Of a stretch of 64,000 nucleotides of DNA, positions 34,567 through 47,200 are shown in pieces. Source of the stretch: Linnemannia elongata. Lineage: Eukaryota > Mortierellomycota > Mortierellomycetes > Mortierellales > Mortierellaceae. The notes beneath the pieces are model-generated. The model was not told where the DNA came from. It made no database searches and saw only the letters and a program-made list of their open reading frames with translations. Location: assembly GCA_036320915.1 (NCBI GenBank), contig JAXBDG010000002.1, positions 3,128,001-3,192,000 of the forward strand, given 5' to 3'. Every line of letters starts with the position of its first letter. Positions within the stretch are counted from its first letter, which is position 1. The position numbers and the translations under genes are program-made.

Positions 34567-37379
34567 AACACAAAAAAAAAAGAGGGGTTAGAGGTGACCA
34601 TTGGATGATGAGTGAGCCATGACCCCCTCGTACCCCGCTTCGTCCTCTTTTTTGCACTCGTTCATTCTGGACCCCCAGAGGTTCATAGCCTGGAAGGTCG
34701 ACTGCGAGAATATTAAAAAAAAAAACGGACAGACAAGCCGTGAGAAAGGAAAAAGGATAGTCAGTCGAGGCTCGCAACATTTTGGAGGTTCGAAATCAAA
34801 GGAGACATCTAGGCCAAGCACCCACCCAAAACGACATGCAAAAACCAAACCAAGGGTAGACTTACAAAAACATGATGGGGGATAGAGGGTTTGGCTGCCG
34901 TGACACAAAAAACACAAGACGCACCAACTGTACGCACATGATTTCATCCTCTCTGCTCCCCCCTTTTTTAAGTCTGGTCATCGTCTCAGTGGTAGTACGA
35001 ACTCAAGGTGCCTAGTCCCCTTCACCTCCTCACCCAGCTTGTCCCTGCCCGTCCCTGCCCGTGTTCCCTTGTACAAATCCCCATCAACACCTACAACAAC
35101 ATGATAAAAAGATGAGCGACTGTCCGTCACTCGGGAGAAGTGATTTTTTTTTATTTTATTTTTTGGGCACTTAACAGAATTGGGCGAAGAGAATGCAAGA
35201 GCGACAGGTATTAGGGTGGTGCTTAGTAGGGATAGAACGCAGGTCGACTCAAAGGAGTGGCGAGAGAACAAGGAGGCCCCAGCACACACCCTCTCTCTTG
35301 TGCACTTGTGGTACTTTTGGATGTCAACAAACATGCGCGTTAATTATAATGCTAAGAAATTACCAGCAAAAAAAATTGCGCCTCGGTCGACCATCCGTGT
35401 ATGCAAGGTGATGTTTTTTTATGTTGTTGGTGCTGTGGCCTGTTAGTTGTGGATATTTTTGCGACAGTCGCAGCACCAATTGTTCCCGAGTCTTGCTGCA
35501 ATGGGTCGGTCACTCGGAGCAAGGTCCGTGTATGTAATTGTGTTCCTCTTCAACATTACCCCATTCGTCCACATCAGTTCTCTCTCATCGGCGTTTTTTG
35601 CAATTGGGACGTGATCCTTCCTTTGAGTTTCGCAGTTCTGTCAGTCCTTCCTCTTCTTATTCAGATGGTTCTTTGCTATGGTTGGTTGATTCTCGTTCTC
35701 CTTAATACATGAAATACACATACTAGTAAACCGTTCTTGGATCATGACTCCTCCTCTTTCTCCTCCCTTCGCTTCGTACCACCCCTTTACTTTCCTTTTT
35801 CCCCCTCGTTATCTCGCTCTCAGTCTGGTTTGGCGTGCCTCTTCGTTCGCATGTCCATCGTGATCCAAACATGCAATATTACCTACATCTTTCATTACTG
35901 CCTAGCCGTTTGTTAATCAGCCTTCAATGTCAGAAGGGCGAAATTGAACAAGTATGGTCTTGGTCCTGGTCCTGCATGATTTTTTTCTTTCTTGTTTGTA
36001 TTCGACTTGTTTTTTTTCCTTGGTCTCCCAAGGGGGTGAAGAAGATGAGGCATGAACAAAAAAAGGGCTGGAATGAAATGCGACTGAGCACCCAACAACA
36101 CCACACCCACAAAAAAAACACTCAAGCACCCACGTAAAAAAAAACATAAAAAGAGATGAAAACAGAGCAAGACATAGGACAAGGACAAGAAGCAAGGCAA
36201 GACAGTGCAAAAACGCAAGTGATCGAGAGCGAAAGGCCCTGGATGAGCAAAAAAAAAAAAAAGTGCTGAGTGAAAGGCATTTTCAGGCCAGAGAAAATAA
36301 AAAATAGGGCCATGAGCCAGCTGACGGCATCCTTTTGTCTGCGTATGTGTGTATATGGTTCGACCTTTCCTTTGTCCTTTGCATTTGCGATGTTGTTGTT
36401 GATTGTGTGCCTTGTGCCTTGTGCGTGTGGGAGAACCTCCTCGTCAATGCAAAACTTTTCTCTCTCTCCTTTTGTCCCAACCTCGAGAGCATGGTCTACT
36501 TTTTTTGGGACCATCTCCTTGCTCTGCTGGCGAAGGTGTAGTTAGTATTAGTCATTCAGTGGTTAAAGACAGGTATTTGGATATAATAGTGTGTGCACTG
36601 AATACCACCGAGGGGAAGTGGAAGGTGAAGACCGAAGGAAAAAAGAAAAAGGGGAATTTGAGTTAGTGGGTGTATGTGTCTTTGATTGACGTGTAGTGAA
36701 TGGAATCAAGTGCTTAAAATGCATACGTGCAGAGTGTGTACCGTTTTTCCCGCCCTTTGAATTTCAAGTAACTTTTTGTGGGTGTGGTGCGTTCAGTTTG
36801 TCGGTCAGAGCGTTTCTCATCAAAGGCATCGGCCATTTTCATTTTACATCATCTCTTATTATTTTCGTGAGTCTGTTCGCAACATATCTCTCTCTTACTA
36901 ATTAACAAAACATCCGATCATAAATGTCCTTCTTTGAGATATGAGGGAGGAGGAAGTAGCTCCGATATGAATGAATGCAAGAATGGATGGGAGGGAAGAG
37001 AAGTGAAGGAAGGGAATGAACAACAAAAGGCGTCTTGTTGTGATGGTGTAGGGGAGGAGGACAATCGATCAACCTGGACCTGCATCATCTCTTTTTTTTT
37101 TTTTTTTTTTTCATCACTGCCCAGAAACATCGCAACACAAAAAGGGAGTGAGGTGTGAGTAACATGCATTATTCGTGTATCCTTCTGACCCTGCCTATCT
37201 GCCTTACACCAGCATCGGTCATCTGCTCTTCATTTCACATTCACATCTATCCCTCTGTGTAGGTGTGTGTGAGTGTGTAAGAGTGTGCTTCCTTTTTCTA
37301 CCCCCTCTGGCTATTTTGTGTTATCGCTTTCTATTATTGCTGCAGAAGAGATGCAATGTGGTTCAGTACAGGACGGCCA

Positions 37380-37381
<2 letters not shown>

Positions 37382-37412
<31 letters not shown>
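37382..37412. repeat. Poly(T) tract, 31 nt
   Basis: Uninterrupted T run; forms an inverted pair with the A32 tract 254 bp to the right. Confidence 0.95.
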
Positions 37413-37413
<1 letters not shown>

Positions 37414-37663
37414 AGCAACAGGCCGGCCCGACCGAAGGAAGGAAAGCAGGATGGGGATAGGTTGTGTCTATGTATGTATAAAAGTATGGAAGGATGTGGG
37501 TTGGATGGTTGCACAAAATGTTATTTGTTTTGTGTATTTTTCAAGGGGTGAACAAAAACGACAAAAAAGAACGAGAGCCTTTGGGTGTGCTGCAGTACGA
37601 ATTGAATTAAGTCTCTATTAAAAAAACAAACAAGGACGAGGGATTGCATTGCAATGCGCAGGT

Positions 37664-37666
<3 letters not shown>

Positions 37667-37698
<32 letters not shown>
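37667..37698. repeat. Poly(A) tract, 32 nt
   Basis: Uninterrupted A run, followed by a GCGCGCGC patch at about 37717-37726. Confidence 0.95.
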
Positions 37699-37701
<3 letters not shown>

Positions 37702-39264
37702 GAGACAAGCAGAGCCGCGCGCGCGCTCTATTTTTTACATGGTGAAAAGGAAAGGTGACAGAATGGAGACTGGTGGAGATAATAGGGTCTTAACTCCTTC
37801 CTGTGGACTATTATTTGATGGGCATCAGGCAATATGGGGAGGAGTGACAGTTGTTGATTGAGAGTGGATGAAAAGAAAGGCTGAGTGCCGTGTGCACTAC
37901 TAGCAAATGAAGTAGCTTGTTATTATGTTATTGTGAATGTGAAGATATACGAAGTACTAAGAGAACAAAAAATGCGATCGGCCGTTTGTATCTCCCTCAG
38001 TCTCTGTTCTATTCACACAAGAACAAGAAGATGCTGACAGAAGGTGCAGTACACTACTACCACTTGGTTTTTTATTTTTTAGCTCTCGCTCTCGGATGTA
38101 GTTGGAGGTGATTGTCTGCCTGGGTGGTGTGGTGCTCCTCCTGCTGCTGCTCCTCTTCTCATCATCCTATCAATGATGTCCTCATGCTCCATGCCTCTCA
38201 TGTTCATGCTTCATGGGTAAGTAAATGATATTTATTGTTTATTCAATTCTGTACGAGTCCCATGGTCAAAATGAACGACATCTACCCACCCCCCCTTCCT
38301 TTGTCGCACCATCCATCATTATACACTCACACTCACACACACACACACCCACACTCGACACACTGAACACCCTTATTAATTAACTCTTTATCTGGTTCCC
38401 TCGCTTTTTTTTCTTCTTCCTCTTCCTTCTTCCCTTTTCCTTTCTTCTATTTTCCCTTTTTCCCTTCCTTCCTTCCTTCCTTCGTTCATTCATTTCTTTC
38501 CATCCTTCCTTCATATCCCCTTCTATTATCCCCTACTCCTCCCTTTTATTCTCTTACACCCTTTTACTCCCTTACTCCAACCACTCTGTCATCCTCTCCT
38601 TTTTTTGTTGCCTTTTTTCATCTCTTTCGTTTCCATCCTCTTCCCTCCACTTTCTTTTCATTTCTCGCTCTCTCTTCTTCATTAATATCCCCTTCGCCCT
38701 CTCCCTCTCCCTCATACATATACATACATATATCGACTCTTCTATTCCCTTGCCCACTTTTCGTTTCCTTCCTTACCTTCTTCACCTTCTTCCTTCCTTT
38801 GTCGTCTCTACCCAGTACGCTCTCCTGCTCGGCATCATCTCCCTTTTACCCACAGCCCCAATACCCCGTGCCCTTTCCAACTCTCTTGACTTTTTTTTAT
38901 CTCTCCGCCACCAATTTGCAGCAACACCGTCTCCCTTTTTTTTCAACTCTTTTTCCACAACACAGACACTCTCTTTTGTAGCTAAGCTTATCTCAGATAC
39001 TCTACCACAGACACCGACACAGACACAGACACAGACAGTCAGATACACACAAGCACAAGCACTTACATACATACATACTTCAGCACCACACATTCTCTCC
39101 GCCTCACCCTTTCATACCTCTTCCTCTTACCATATCTTTTGATTCTCCTGTGGCCATATCCCTCCTACTTTATTCATGCAGAAAATCGCCCTTCCTCTTT
39201 AAGCTCTTTGTTTTACCCTTATATCATTATCACTTGGCCCTTGTTCGATCCCATCGAAAACGAT

Positions 39265-39287
39265 AAAAAAAAAAAAAAAAAAAAAAA
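39265..39287. repeat. Poly(A) tract, 23 nt
   Basis: Uninterrupted A run in the region upstream of the homeodomain gene. Confidence 0.95.
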
Positions 39288-41357
39288 GTTTTACCGATCG
39301 CATCCCATCCCATCTCATCTGCATCAGCCAGTCCGTCAGTTAGTCGCCCACCAAGAAAGCAAGCGAGTCAGTCAGTCAGGCCCAAGGTTCGTACCACTTA
39401 CCAGAGTACTAGTATCGCTAGTAATCCTTCTAGAAAGTAGAAAATGCCTTAGCATGTTATATGTTCCCTCGGACAAATCAACAAACAGGGTTCATAATTA
39501 CAATGACCATGATCGGTCAAGTGGGTCGCACATATTATCTCTTCTCTTCCATTCATTTCATTTCCACCATCTCTTTCCTTTCCCCTCCCTCCTTCCTTCC
39601 TTCCCGCTCCCCCTTTTTGCTCACTTGATTCCCTTCTCTTCCCATCCCATCCCATCCTTTCGCTTACCCCCTGAGTCTGATTTCCCTTTCTTTTTTTCAT
39701 ATTGACAAATTATTGGAGCGTGTCAAATTGCAGAGAACAAGCACTGCAACTGCAACGACCGCGCGAACAACATACACACACACACAATCTCGAACGATCG
39801 AACGAACAAAAATGAAGACGACAGCAGCGAACAAACGCAACGAACAAATGAAATAGGCGAGAGCAAGGGGTGTTCATGTTCCTCGTTTTCTCTCCTCATC
39901 CTTCGCCCATTTTATTCTTGCTTCTTTTCTTCCTCTTTCATATTACTCTTCGCCCTACTCCTTCGTACTCCCACCCTCGCTCTCTCTCCTTCTCCCTCTC
40001 CTGCTCTCTTTTCATTAATACCCTTCAGACTTCATCTCGCCTCTTTCTCTTATCTTTTCCTTTCATTTCTCTCCATTCCTGCTCCTACTGCTGTACTATT
40101 TCTCTTCCCATCTCATCCTTTCCGTTTCCTGCAACCTTTTCCTTCGTCCTGCGTCCTTCACTCTTAAAGAACACTAGTATTAATTTTTGTTTACTCCATC
40201 CCTCTTCATACCCCCTACTTTTTATGTTTGTCTTCTGACTTCTCCAGCCTGTGCTGTGCATAAGCAAAAAAAAGAGACAAAAAAAGCCCTGTCTGCTTAC
40301 TTTCCCTTCCATTTGGATTTCGACCTTCTACCGTTCCCAGCCCCTCACTCATCCACTCCTTGAGTCCTTCTGTCGTCGCCTCTCTCTGCCCAGGTAAGCA
40401 AATAACATCATAATCAACGACAACAAAACCAACAACAACGACGACTACCCAACAGAACTAAAACACATCATTGGGACGCAGTAGTCAGATCGAGAAGACC
40501 ACTTCTTTTTCTTCTTTATTCATGCCAACTCTCGTCCCTTTGTCCCATCGACCCCCTTTCGTTCTCCCTCTCTGCCTCTGTCTCTTCGTGTCCTCCCTCT
40601 CCTTATTCCTCAATGCATCGTAACGTTGCAAGTCGTTGACCAAGGAAGAGACTCGGACATACTGTTCCTTCTCTCCTTTTTGGACTCCCTCACTCTCCGA
40701 TGCCCAACCATCTTTTTTTTCTTGTCTCTTATTTCTCCATCCTTGAAGCCACCATCTCCTTTGATATGTCCTTGTTTTCGTCTTTTCGCCCCTCCTCCCT
40801 CTCTCTCTTTTCTTCTGTCCCCTTCCTTTCCTGTCCTTCTTTCCTTCCCGCTACTCGGCATCTCATCAACCCAGGAGTTAGATACTCATACCGCCTGATT
40901 TTGTGTGTGTGCATGATCTCCCTTTTCGCGTGTAATTCTCCTCGGATAATTGCCTCTGCTGAAGACACCCAACATCGCCACCCTTTCATCTCTCTTTTTT
41001 TTTTTTGCATTGATGCACAAAGTAATATTAAGTACATATCTTTCTTCGGCACACTTGGCCATTCGGTCATTGTGCAATTATGAAGAGCGAAGGAACCACA
41101 GACAGATCCCGATCCTTCTCTCGCTCTGACTCTTTCCATTTCAACCCATGCTCCCAGATAACACAAAAAACTCACAATTAACTCTCTTTTCTTCATTTTT
41201 TACGTCTTTATATCTTTTCACAAGACACCTTTGCCATCTCTCCATATTTCTTTTCCTCCACGATATTCCCCACAACATATACCTTCTCATCTCCGCACAC
41301 CAGCCATCAATTGCTCTCCAATTCTCTTCACTTTCAACCAATACAACACTATTCACC

Positions 41358-43977
41358 ATGAGCGGACCTCACCATCAGAGCACAGCCACGGGTCCCGAAC
41401 ACAAAGAGCAACATAGCACTTCTCGCATCCATATATCACACCTACTCTGCTCCATTGAAGCTACAGAACCTACAAAGTCTGCGCCTTGGGACTCGCCACG
41501 GACAGAAACCCTCCATCTCGAAGACCCATCTCAGCAGCGCAACCAACCTCGCACACTCCAACAGTCAGCAGACATCAGTCGCAGGTCAGAACACCATCAG
41601 CAGCAGGACTCGGATTCTGATTCTGATACAGAGGAACGATACAACAACCAATCATTCACATCCCCACTGTCCAACTTTAACAAGACCCCAGTTGCATCCA
41701 GTCCTGTCAACCACCTTGCCAAGAACTTCTCTTACTCCTCCAGCCTTATATCACCCTCGGGACGAGCAGGCTATGCTTATCCTCACACAACATCGCCACG
41801 GCACCCGATGGACGTGAATGATCGACGCGACTCGGGCTTGGGACGGCGAGAACTCGATAACCGAGAGTCGGCTCATTCTGCCTATCCACACCCTTACAAG
41901 GCTTTAGGCCGCGAGCCCCTGTCACGCAGCTTCATCTCAGAGCGAGACCCGCCTACGTCGCCACCATCCACTACGACAGAGCACGGATACTTTACCTCTC
42001 GTCCAACGTCTTCCGGACAACGATCGGTCTCGCTGAGTACCCACCTGTACCATGATCAGCCCCATCCTTACGAGGCCGAGCAGCAGCAACAACAACGTAG
42101 AACAGACCGTTCCAAAAGCGACTATGCTCTCCATCAACAAAACTACGGACCCTACTTGGACGCGTCCCCTACGATGCCTCCAGCAGCTTTGTTCTCTTCA
42201 AGTCGCCCTCCCGTATACCCGCAGCATTCTAATGAGCTTTCCACGCCACCACCCTCGCTGCCAAAGCCATCTTACTTCCGCGAACATGTCACCTCACCTG
42301 AAGACCATTCGCGGCCCCCTTACCCTAATGCCCAACCTTCCTACCGGTCCATCCAGAACGACCCTCGGCGGCCCAGCCAAGGAATTATGCTGCCGCCACC
42401 TGATGTAAGTATTTAGCCTGTACGGATGATTGGTATGCTCTTCATACTCTGTTCTCTACTTCATCAAAGTCTCAAACTAATTTAATGGGTCTTCAATGTA
42501 GGCCATGCTTTCATCGGAGACGAAAAAGTCTGCGAGGATCTACGGACGTGACGCTGCCGACGGCCCTGGCTTATCTTCGTTCTCATCGTTCACTCCCAAG
42601 CCCTCATACGACACGGCTGAGCAAAGCAGGATGGACTATATTCGGAGGCCTTCCATGCAGAATGTCACCAAGGGATTTGAGCACTACGCCGAAGAACGTC
42701 GAGCTTCTTCAGCAACATCGCACCCTCACGACAATCAGTCCCGCTATCAGAAGTCGACCATGGATCGACCCTCATACGACTACACACCCTACGACAGCCG
42801 GCGGTCTTCAGCAGTAGTACCTCCACCACCGGCTCCTCAGCCACGGTCATCAGAGCGCAGTGGGCACTCGCCAAGAATGGATATTCAGCCTCCTAGCTGG
42901 TATCAGCAGTACGCTAATGCCGTCCCCCACAAGTCGCAGCCCCGCCCTTCCTTTGCACAGGAAGAAACGTCTCTGTATTTCTCACGCGATCGGCGAGAGT
43001 CAGGCGCTGGTTCGTCGATGGATGTCCAGCCTCCAAGCTGGTACCAGCAATACGCACATGCCGTGCCGCCCAAACCTCAGACTCGAACACCCCTTGCGCA
43101 GGAAGACTCGTCTATTTACTCTCCGCGCGATCGCAGAGAATCGGGTGTGGCTCCATTGATTCAGCACCGCGCGCACCCCGACTCTTGGTCTGCCAAATCG
43201 GTCTTGCCGCTGACACCTCCCACAGCCGAAAGTGACCTGCGGCGAATGAGCTCTTCTGTTGGCGGGGATGGCTACGGTCATTCGTCTTCAAAACCCGGTC
43301 CCAAGAGCTCAGCCCATTCTGTCCACCCCTTTGACATCCCGGTCGACACTCCAGCTTCGCCCTCAAAGGCCAACAAGAGAGAGCGCGATCAAGAAGATGA
43401 ACAAGCCATGCCCGAGGATGGCGTGAAGGCCAAGCGCAAGCGAGCCAATGCAGAGCAGCTATCTGTCCTGAATGCGGCATTTGAGCGGTCCTATTTCCCG
43501 TCGACTGAGGAGCGTCTGCGCCTTTCGAAACAGACCAAGATGTGTCCTCGAACTGTGCAAATCTGGTTCCAGAACAAACGACAGAGTGTCAAGGCTCGAA
43601 CAGATGCAATGGATGCCGCCGTGGCGTCGACTCTTGCGGGACGTCGTCGAGCTTCCCAGGCTGTTGACCGACCTTCGATGGAGGAGAGGCGGCTGGATGC
43701 TCGCAGGCATAGCAGAGGCGGAATGGGCGAGATGATAATGGGAGGTCACCACCGACAGACGAGCTCGCCACTTTCTCAGAGCACCACCACCAACACCAGC
43801 ATCGTCACCCCCATCCAGCATGGCGAGAAGCGCCGACGCTCGGGACCTCTAACACCGGCCGATCAAGACGCGACTGTGGATTCGCTTCAGATTCAGCTCG
43901 ACGGACGCAGTGTTGACTACTTCTCGAGAAAGCGTCGTGCGACCATTGCCCAGATGGAGTTGAATCAGAGCCCCTAA
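41358..43977 (+). CDS. Homeodomain transcription factor
   Basis: Nuclear DNA-binding protein of 840 residues in two exons, 41358-42404 and 42502-43977 (GT-AG intron of 97 bp, phase 0). The homeodomain lies at about 655-715: KRKRANAEQLSVLNAAFERSY, then PRTVQIWFQNKRQSVK, with the helix-3 residues Trp704, Gln706 and Asn707 intact. It is of the typical 60-residue class rather than TALE, resembling fungal Yox1/Yhp1-type regulators. The rest is Ser/Pro/Tyr-rich and probably disordered, with a tandem 47-residue repeat just after residue 470. The start at 41358 has good context (TTCACCATGAGC); an in-frame ATG at 41148 lies in the leader. It ends 265 bp before GCP3, and AATAAA occurs at 44032. Confidence 0.88.
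42877..43158 (+). repeat. Coding tandem duplication, two 47-codon units
   Basis: Units start at 42877 and 43018 (141 nt apart). Both begin MDxQPPSWYQQYAxAVPxK and end RDRRESG, with scattered substitutions between, so this is an in-frame duplication inside exon 2 of the homeodomain gene. Confidence 0.9.
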
Positions 43978-44242
43978 CTATATCCTCCTCAATGTCAATT
44001 GTATCAATACACCTCCAATAATGATCTTGTAATAAAACGAAAACTAATTCTTCATCATCGCGTGCGTTTCGCGTCAGTGGCTTGGACAATTTTTTTTCTC
44101 TGGCTTGCGGACCCTTCTCCCTCTTTTATTTTCATGCCCGTGACAAAGAACGAGACATCACCTCACGTCTGGACCATTGTTGTGCATCGCCCTCAGGAGT
44201 CAGGACCTATTTAGACATACACACCCCACACACAAAAAAGGA

Positions 44243-47200
44243 ATGGACAACGCAGATCAGGTCACACAAGCAGTCGATGTGCTTGTTCGATTGCTCCTGC
44301 AGGATGGGTCACGGAATGCAGACGCCATGGACCTAGACCTGGATTGCACTGGTCAAGCGGTGTCTGGTGTCGAGGAGACCAAAATAAAGGCTGCTCGGGA
44401 GTACTGTCTCCGAATCCTTGGAAGGTAAACCACCCCGGCAACGAACTTGGACAAGAATCCATGGAGTTGACGGCTGTATATACGTCATTCAAACGACAAT
44501 GAGTTATCGCGATGGAAGCAACTGGCTTTTATTAACACCAGTAACGACGTGGTTGTTCTCTATGCGTCTTCTAGTCGACTGGCTCCTTCTCTTGTTGCAG
44601 ATGACCTACATATATCGGACCTAATCAAGAAGAAGCGTAAGGATTTGCGGAGGAAAACCTCATAGGATGCAGGATGCCGCAGGGGTAGCTGGTTTCTTGG
44701 AACCACACAAGGACAAACGGACTAATCTGCTTCATGCATTGGACCTTTTTGCTGTGTACTCGTTAGTTGTCCGGGAAGATCCTTCGTCCGCAAAAGCCAT
44801 TCGATTCTCTCATCTTTATACCAAGCTCTCCTCTTGTGTAAGTCTACCGGTGCCTCCTTCTCCTTGATGAAGCATTCCTCGATGCATGTGGCCTGCTACC
44901 GACGACGTTCATGACGACGATCATGACGACCGCCAAATTGACACCGCTTATGATTACTACAATGAAATAGTCTGTGTTGACCAAGAAATGGTCCATCCTG
45001 TACTTTCTGCTCGCTATCAGTGACCAGTCTTCAGCGGCCGCACTGGAAGGCCGCTCCAACCAGCAGCCATTGTCATTTTTGGGACTACACAACCTGGAGA
45101 CTGGAGCAGGACGGGGGAGAGAACGGACAAGTACTGAGCAGTCCGACACAACTATGGCCGCCCACTCTCGACATGGGTCTCTACAAATTCCTTTATCACA
45201 ACAGTCTCGGAAAGTAACAGCGGCAGGTTATGCCGGCCCATCACAAGGAGATCAGCATCAACAAAGCAACTCTCAGCACGGCACAAACAACAGCAACTTC
45301 CATGAGGTGGAAGAGTCGGTTCTTCTCCGGGATTTAATCTTTGTCTTTCAGGGGATTGATGGAAAGATGGTCAAGTTTGGCGCAGAGTCAGGAACATGCA
45401 CGATCGACCCTTCGTTCAACATCTCACATTCAACCAGGGGTTTGGTCAATCGGCTGACAGAACTGGGGTGGCTCTACAAGAAGATCAACCAATACGTGCA
45501 GAAGACCTTGAAGGAGGCTAGCGCAGGACTTGTGGAACAGGTAACCTTCTCTTCAGAAACGCTTGAGCAGGTGCCTTGCATGCATTCAGAGCATGTATTC
45601 GATATTAAGCCTGGATTATTTATTTGGCTATTTGCATTGATAGAGTTTTTGTTCCGCGCTGCAACACGAACTTGTAGACTATTTCAGGCTCATTGCAGTC
45701 CTGGAGTCACATATCGCAAATGACGCTGACGCGACAGGATCTAAAGGACTGACGTTGAAGCGTCTCCTAGTCTGGACCCAGGACTCGTTGCAGCGTCTAC
45801 GATTGATGTCCGTCTTGGTGGAATGCTGTCAAGGTATGCCTACGTCTACTTTACAAAATATCGTCAGAAGCAAACTATGCATTATGGAATTTTGTCGCTT
45901 CTAGAAGTCTTACCGCAAACTGGGCGTATTGTTGTTCCTTTCAAAAACAAAAAATAGACTTGCAAGGTGGCGCACTTGTGTCTATGGTTCACGATTATAC
46001 CCAGCATGGGGATCCCCTCATCCAGCAGTTCATTCATCACATGCTTGAACGTATCTCTGCGCCATTCTACGTCATGCTTCAACGTTGGATCTACGGAGGC
46101 GAACTGGAGGATCCAAGGACAGAGTTCTTTATTGCGGTCAATCTCGACGTCGAAGAAGAGGATATGTGGCAGAGCAAGTACTCTATTCGTGAGGAGATGC
46201 TGCCTGCCTTCATAGGCATGCCCTTGGCCAAAAAGGTACCTATGAATATCTTGTTATCTGATATAGAGATCCGTCGACCACTCGATCTGATATGCCCACG
46301 AATTCATAACAGCTTACCAACTCTTTCTTTGCGTCTACAATAGATCCTTTCTATAGGAAAATCGCTCAATTTCCTCCGACACAAGTGCGATGACTCGGAC
46401 TGGATTCTACAAAACCACGGCGTGGGAAAGTGTAAGGACCATCTACTTTTCTGTCTGAGTTTTCTTATTACTTGATTTTATGAGCCCTTTCGCTTTTGTG
46501 ATGTAGTATTTTTTTCTGTTTGTTGGTGGTTTTTTTTTTTTTTTTTTTTTTTTTGTGCTCCCGAAGCCCAGCATGCTGCATGTACACTAACCTACACTTA
46601 CATGTCTCCTTTTTCTCCTTTTAATCCTTCCGCCTTTGTGTTCACTTTAAAACGATCGCGACAACTGTTTTAGCACTTAAGTATGGTGATATCGCCGAAT
46701 TGGAGGGGTCTATTGATGCGGCCTATGTCGGGACAAGTCAACGCCTACTTCATCTTTTGTCTACCAAGTTCAAGTTGATTGAGCACCTCACTGCCATCAA
46801 AAGATACATCCTCCTCGGTCAAGGTGACTTTATTCAACACTTGATGGAGTCGCTAGGGTAAGTCCTGAACAGCGTTTGCGAGGGGAGCGATGGCGGGTAA
46901 GAGAGAGTCAGAGAAGAGTCAAAAAAGAGCTGGAGTGGGGGGATGACAGACGGAGCTCTAATATGTCACCTCATTTGCATGGTACCGTTACCCTTGTCTT
47001 TTTTTTTCATGGCGCATTTTTAGGACGAATCTCTCCCAGCCAGCAAATACTCTTTTTCGACATAATCTCACAGGGACATTGGAGACAGCCATCCGGAGCT
47101 CGAATGCACAATACGACGACCCCGACATTCTACGTCGCCTCGATGTTCGCCTTCTGGAAATATCACCGGGAGACAGTGGATGGGATGTTTTTTCGTTGGA

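Larger units (their letters stand above)
34567..41357. other. Long stretch without a recognisable gene, ending in a CT-rich leader
   Basis: Almost 6.8 kb in which no gene was recognised on either strand. It contains a T20 tract (37092-37111), T31 (37382-37412), A32 (37667-37698) and A23 (39265-39287), plus short CA and CATA repeats. From about 38400 the plus strand is strongly pyrimidine-rich, consistent with a long promoter and leader of the homeodomain gene. A possible leader intron runs from CAG|GTAAGC (donor 40394) to an acceptor near 40874. Open frames here have simple composition and no similarity that I recognise. Confidence 0.45.

Noticed and set aside
35835..36666. Overlapping frames of about 100 residues on both strands
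   Set aside because: Repetitive Phe/Cys/Leu composition around A and T runs, no splice partners and no similarity recognised.
36918..37551. Frames spanning the T20 and T31 tracts as possible genes
   Set aside because: They depend on poly-Phe or poly-Lys made by the homopolymers.
41148..41357. In-frame upstream ATG extending the homeodomain protein
   Set aside because: The extension is Phe/Leu/Ser-rich with leader composition; the ATG at 41358 has better context and starts the Ser/His-rich protein.
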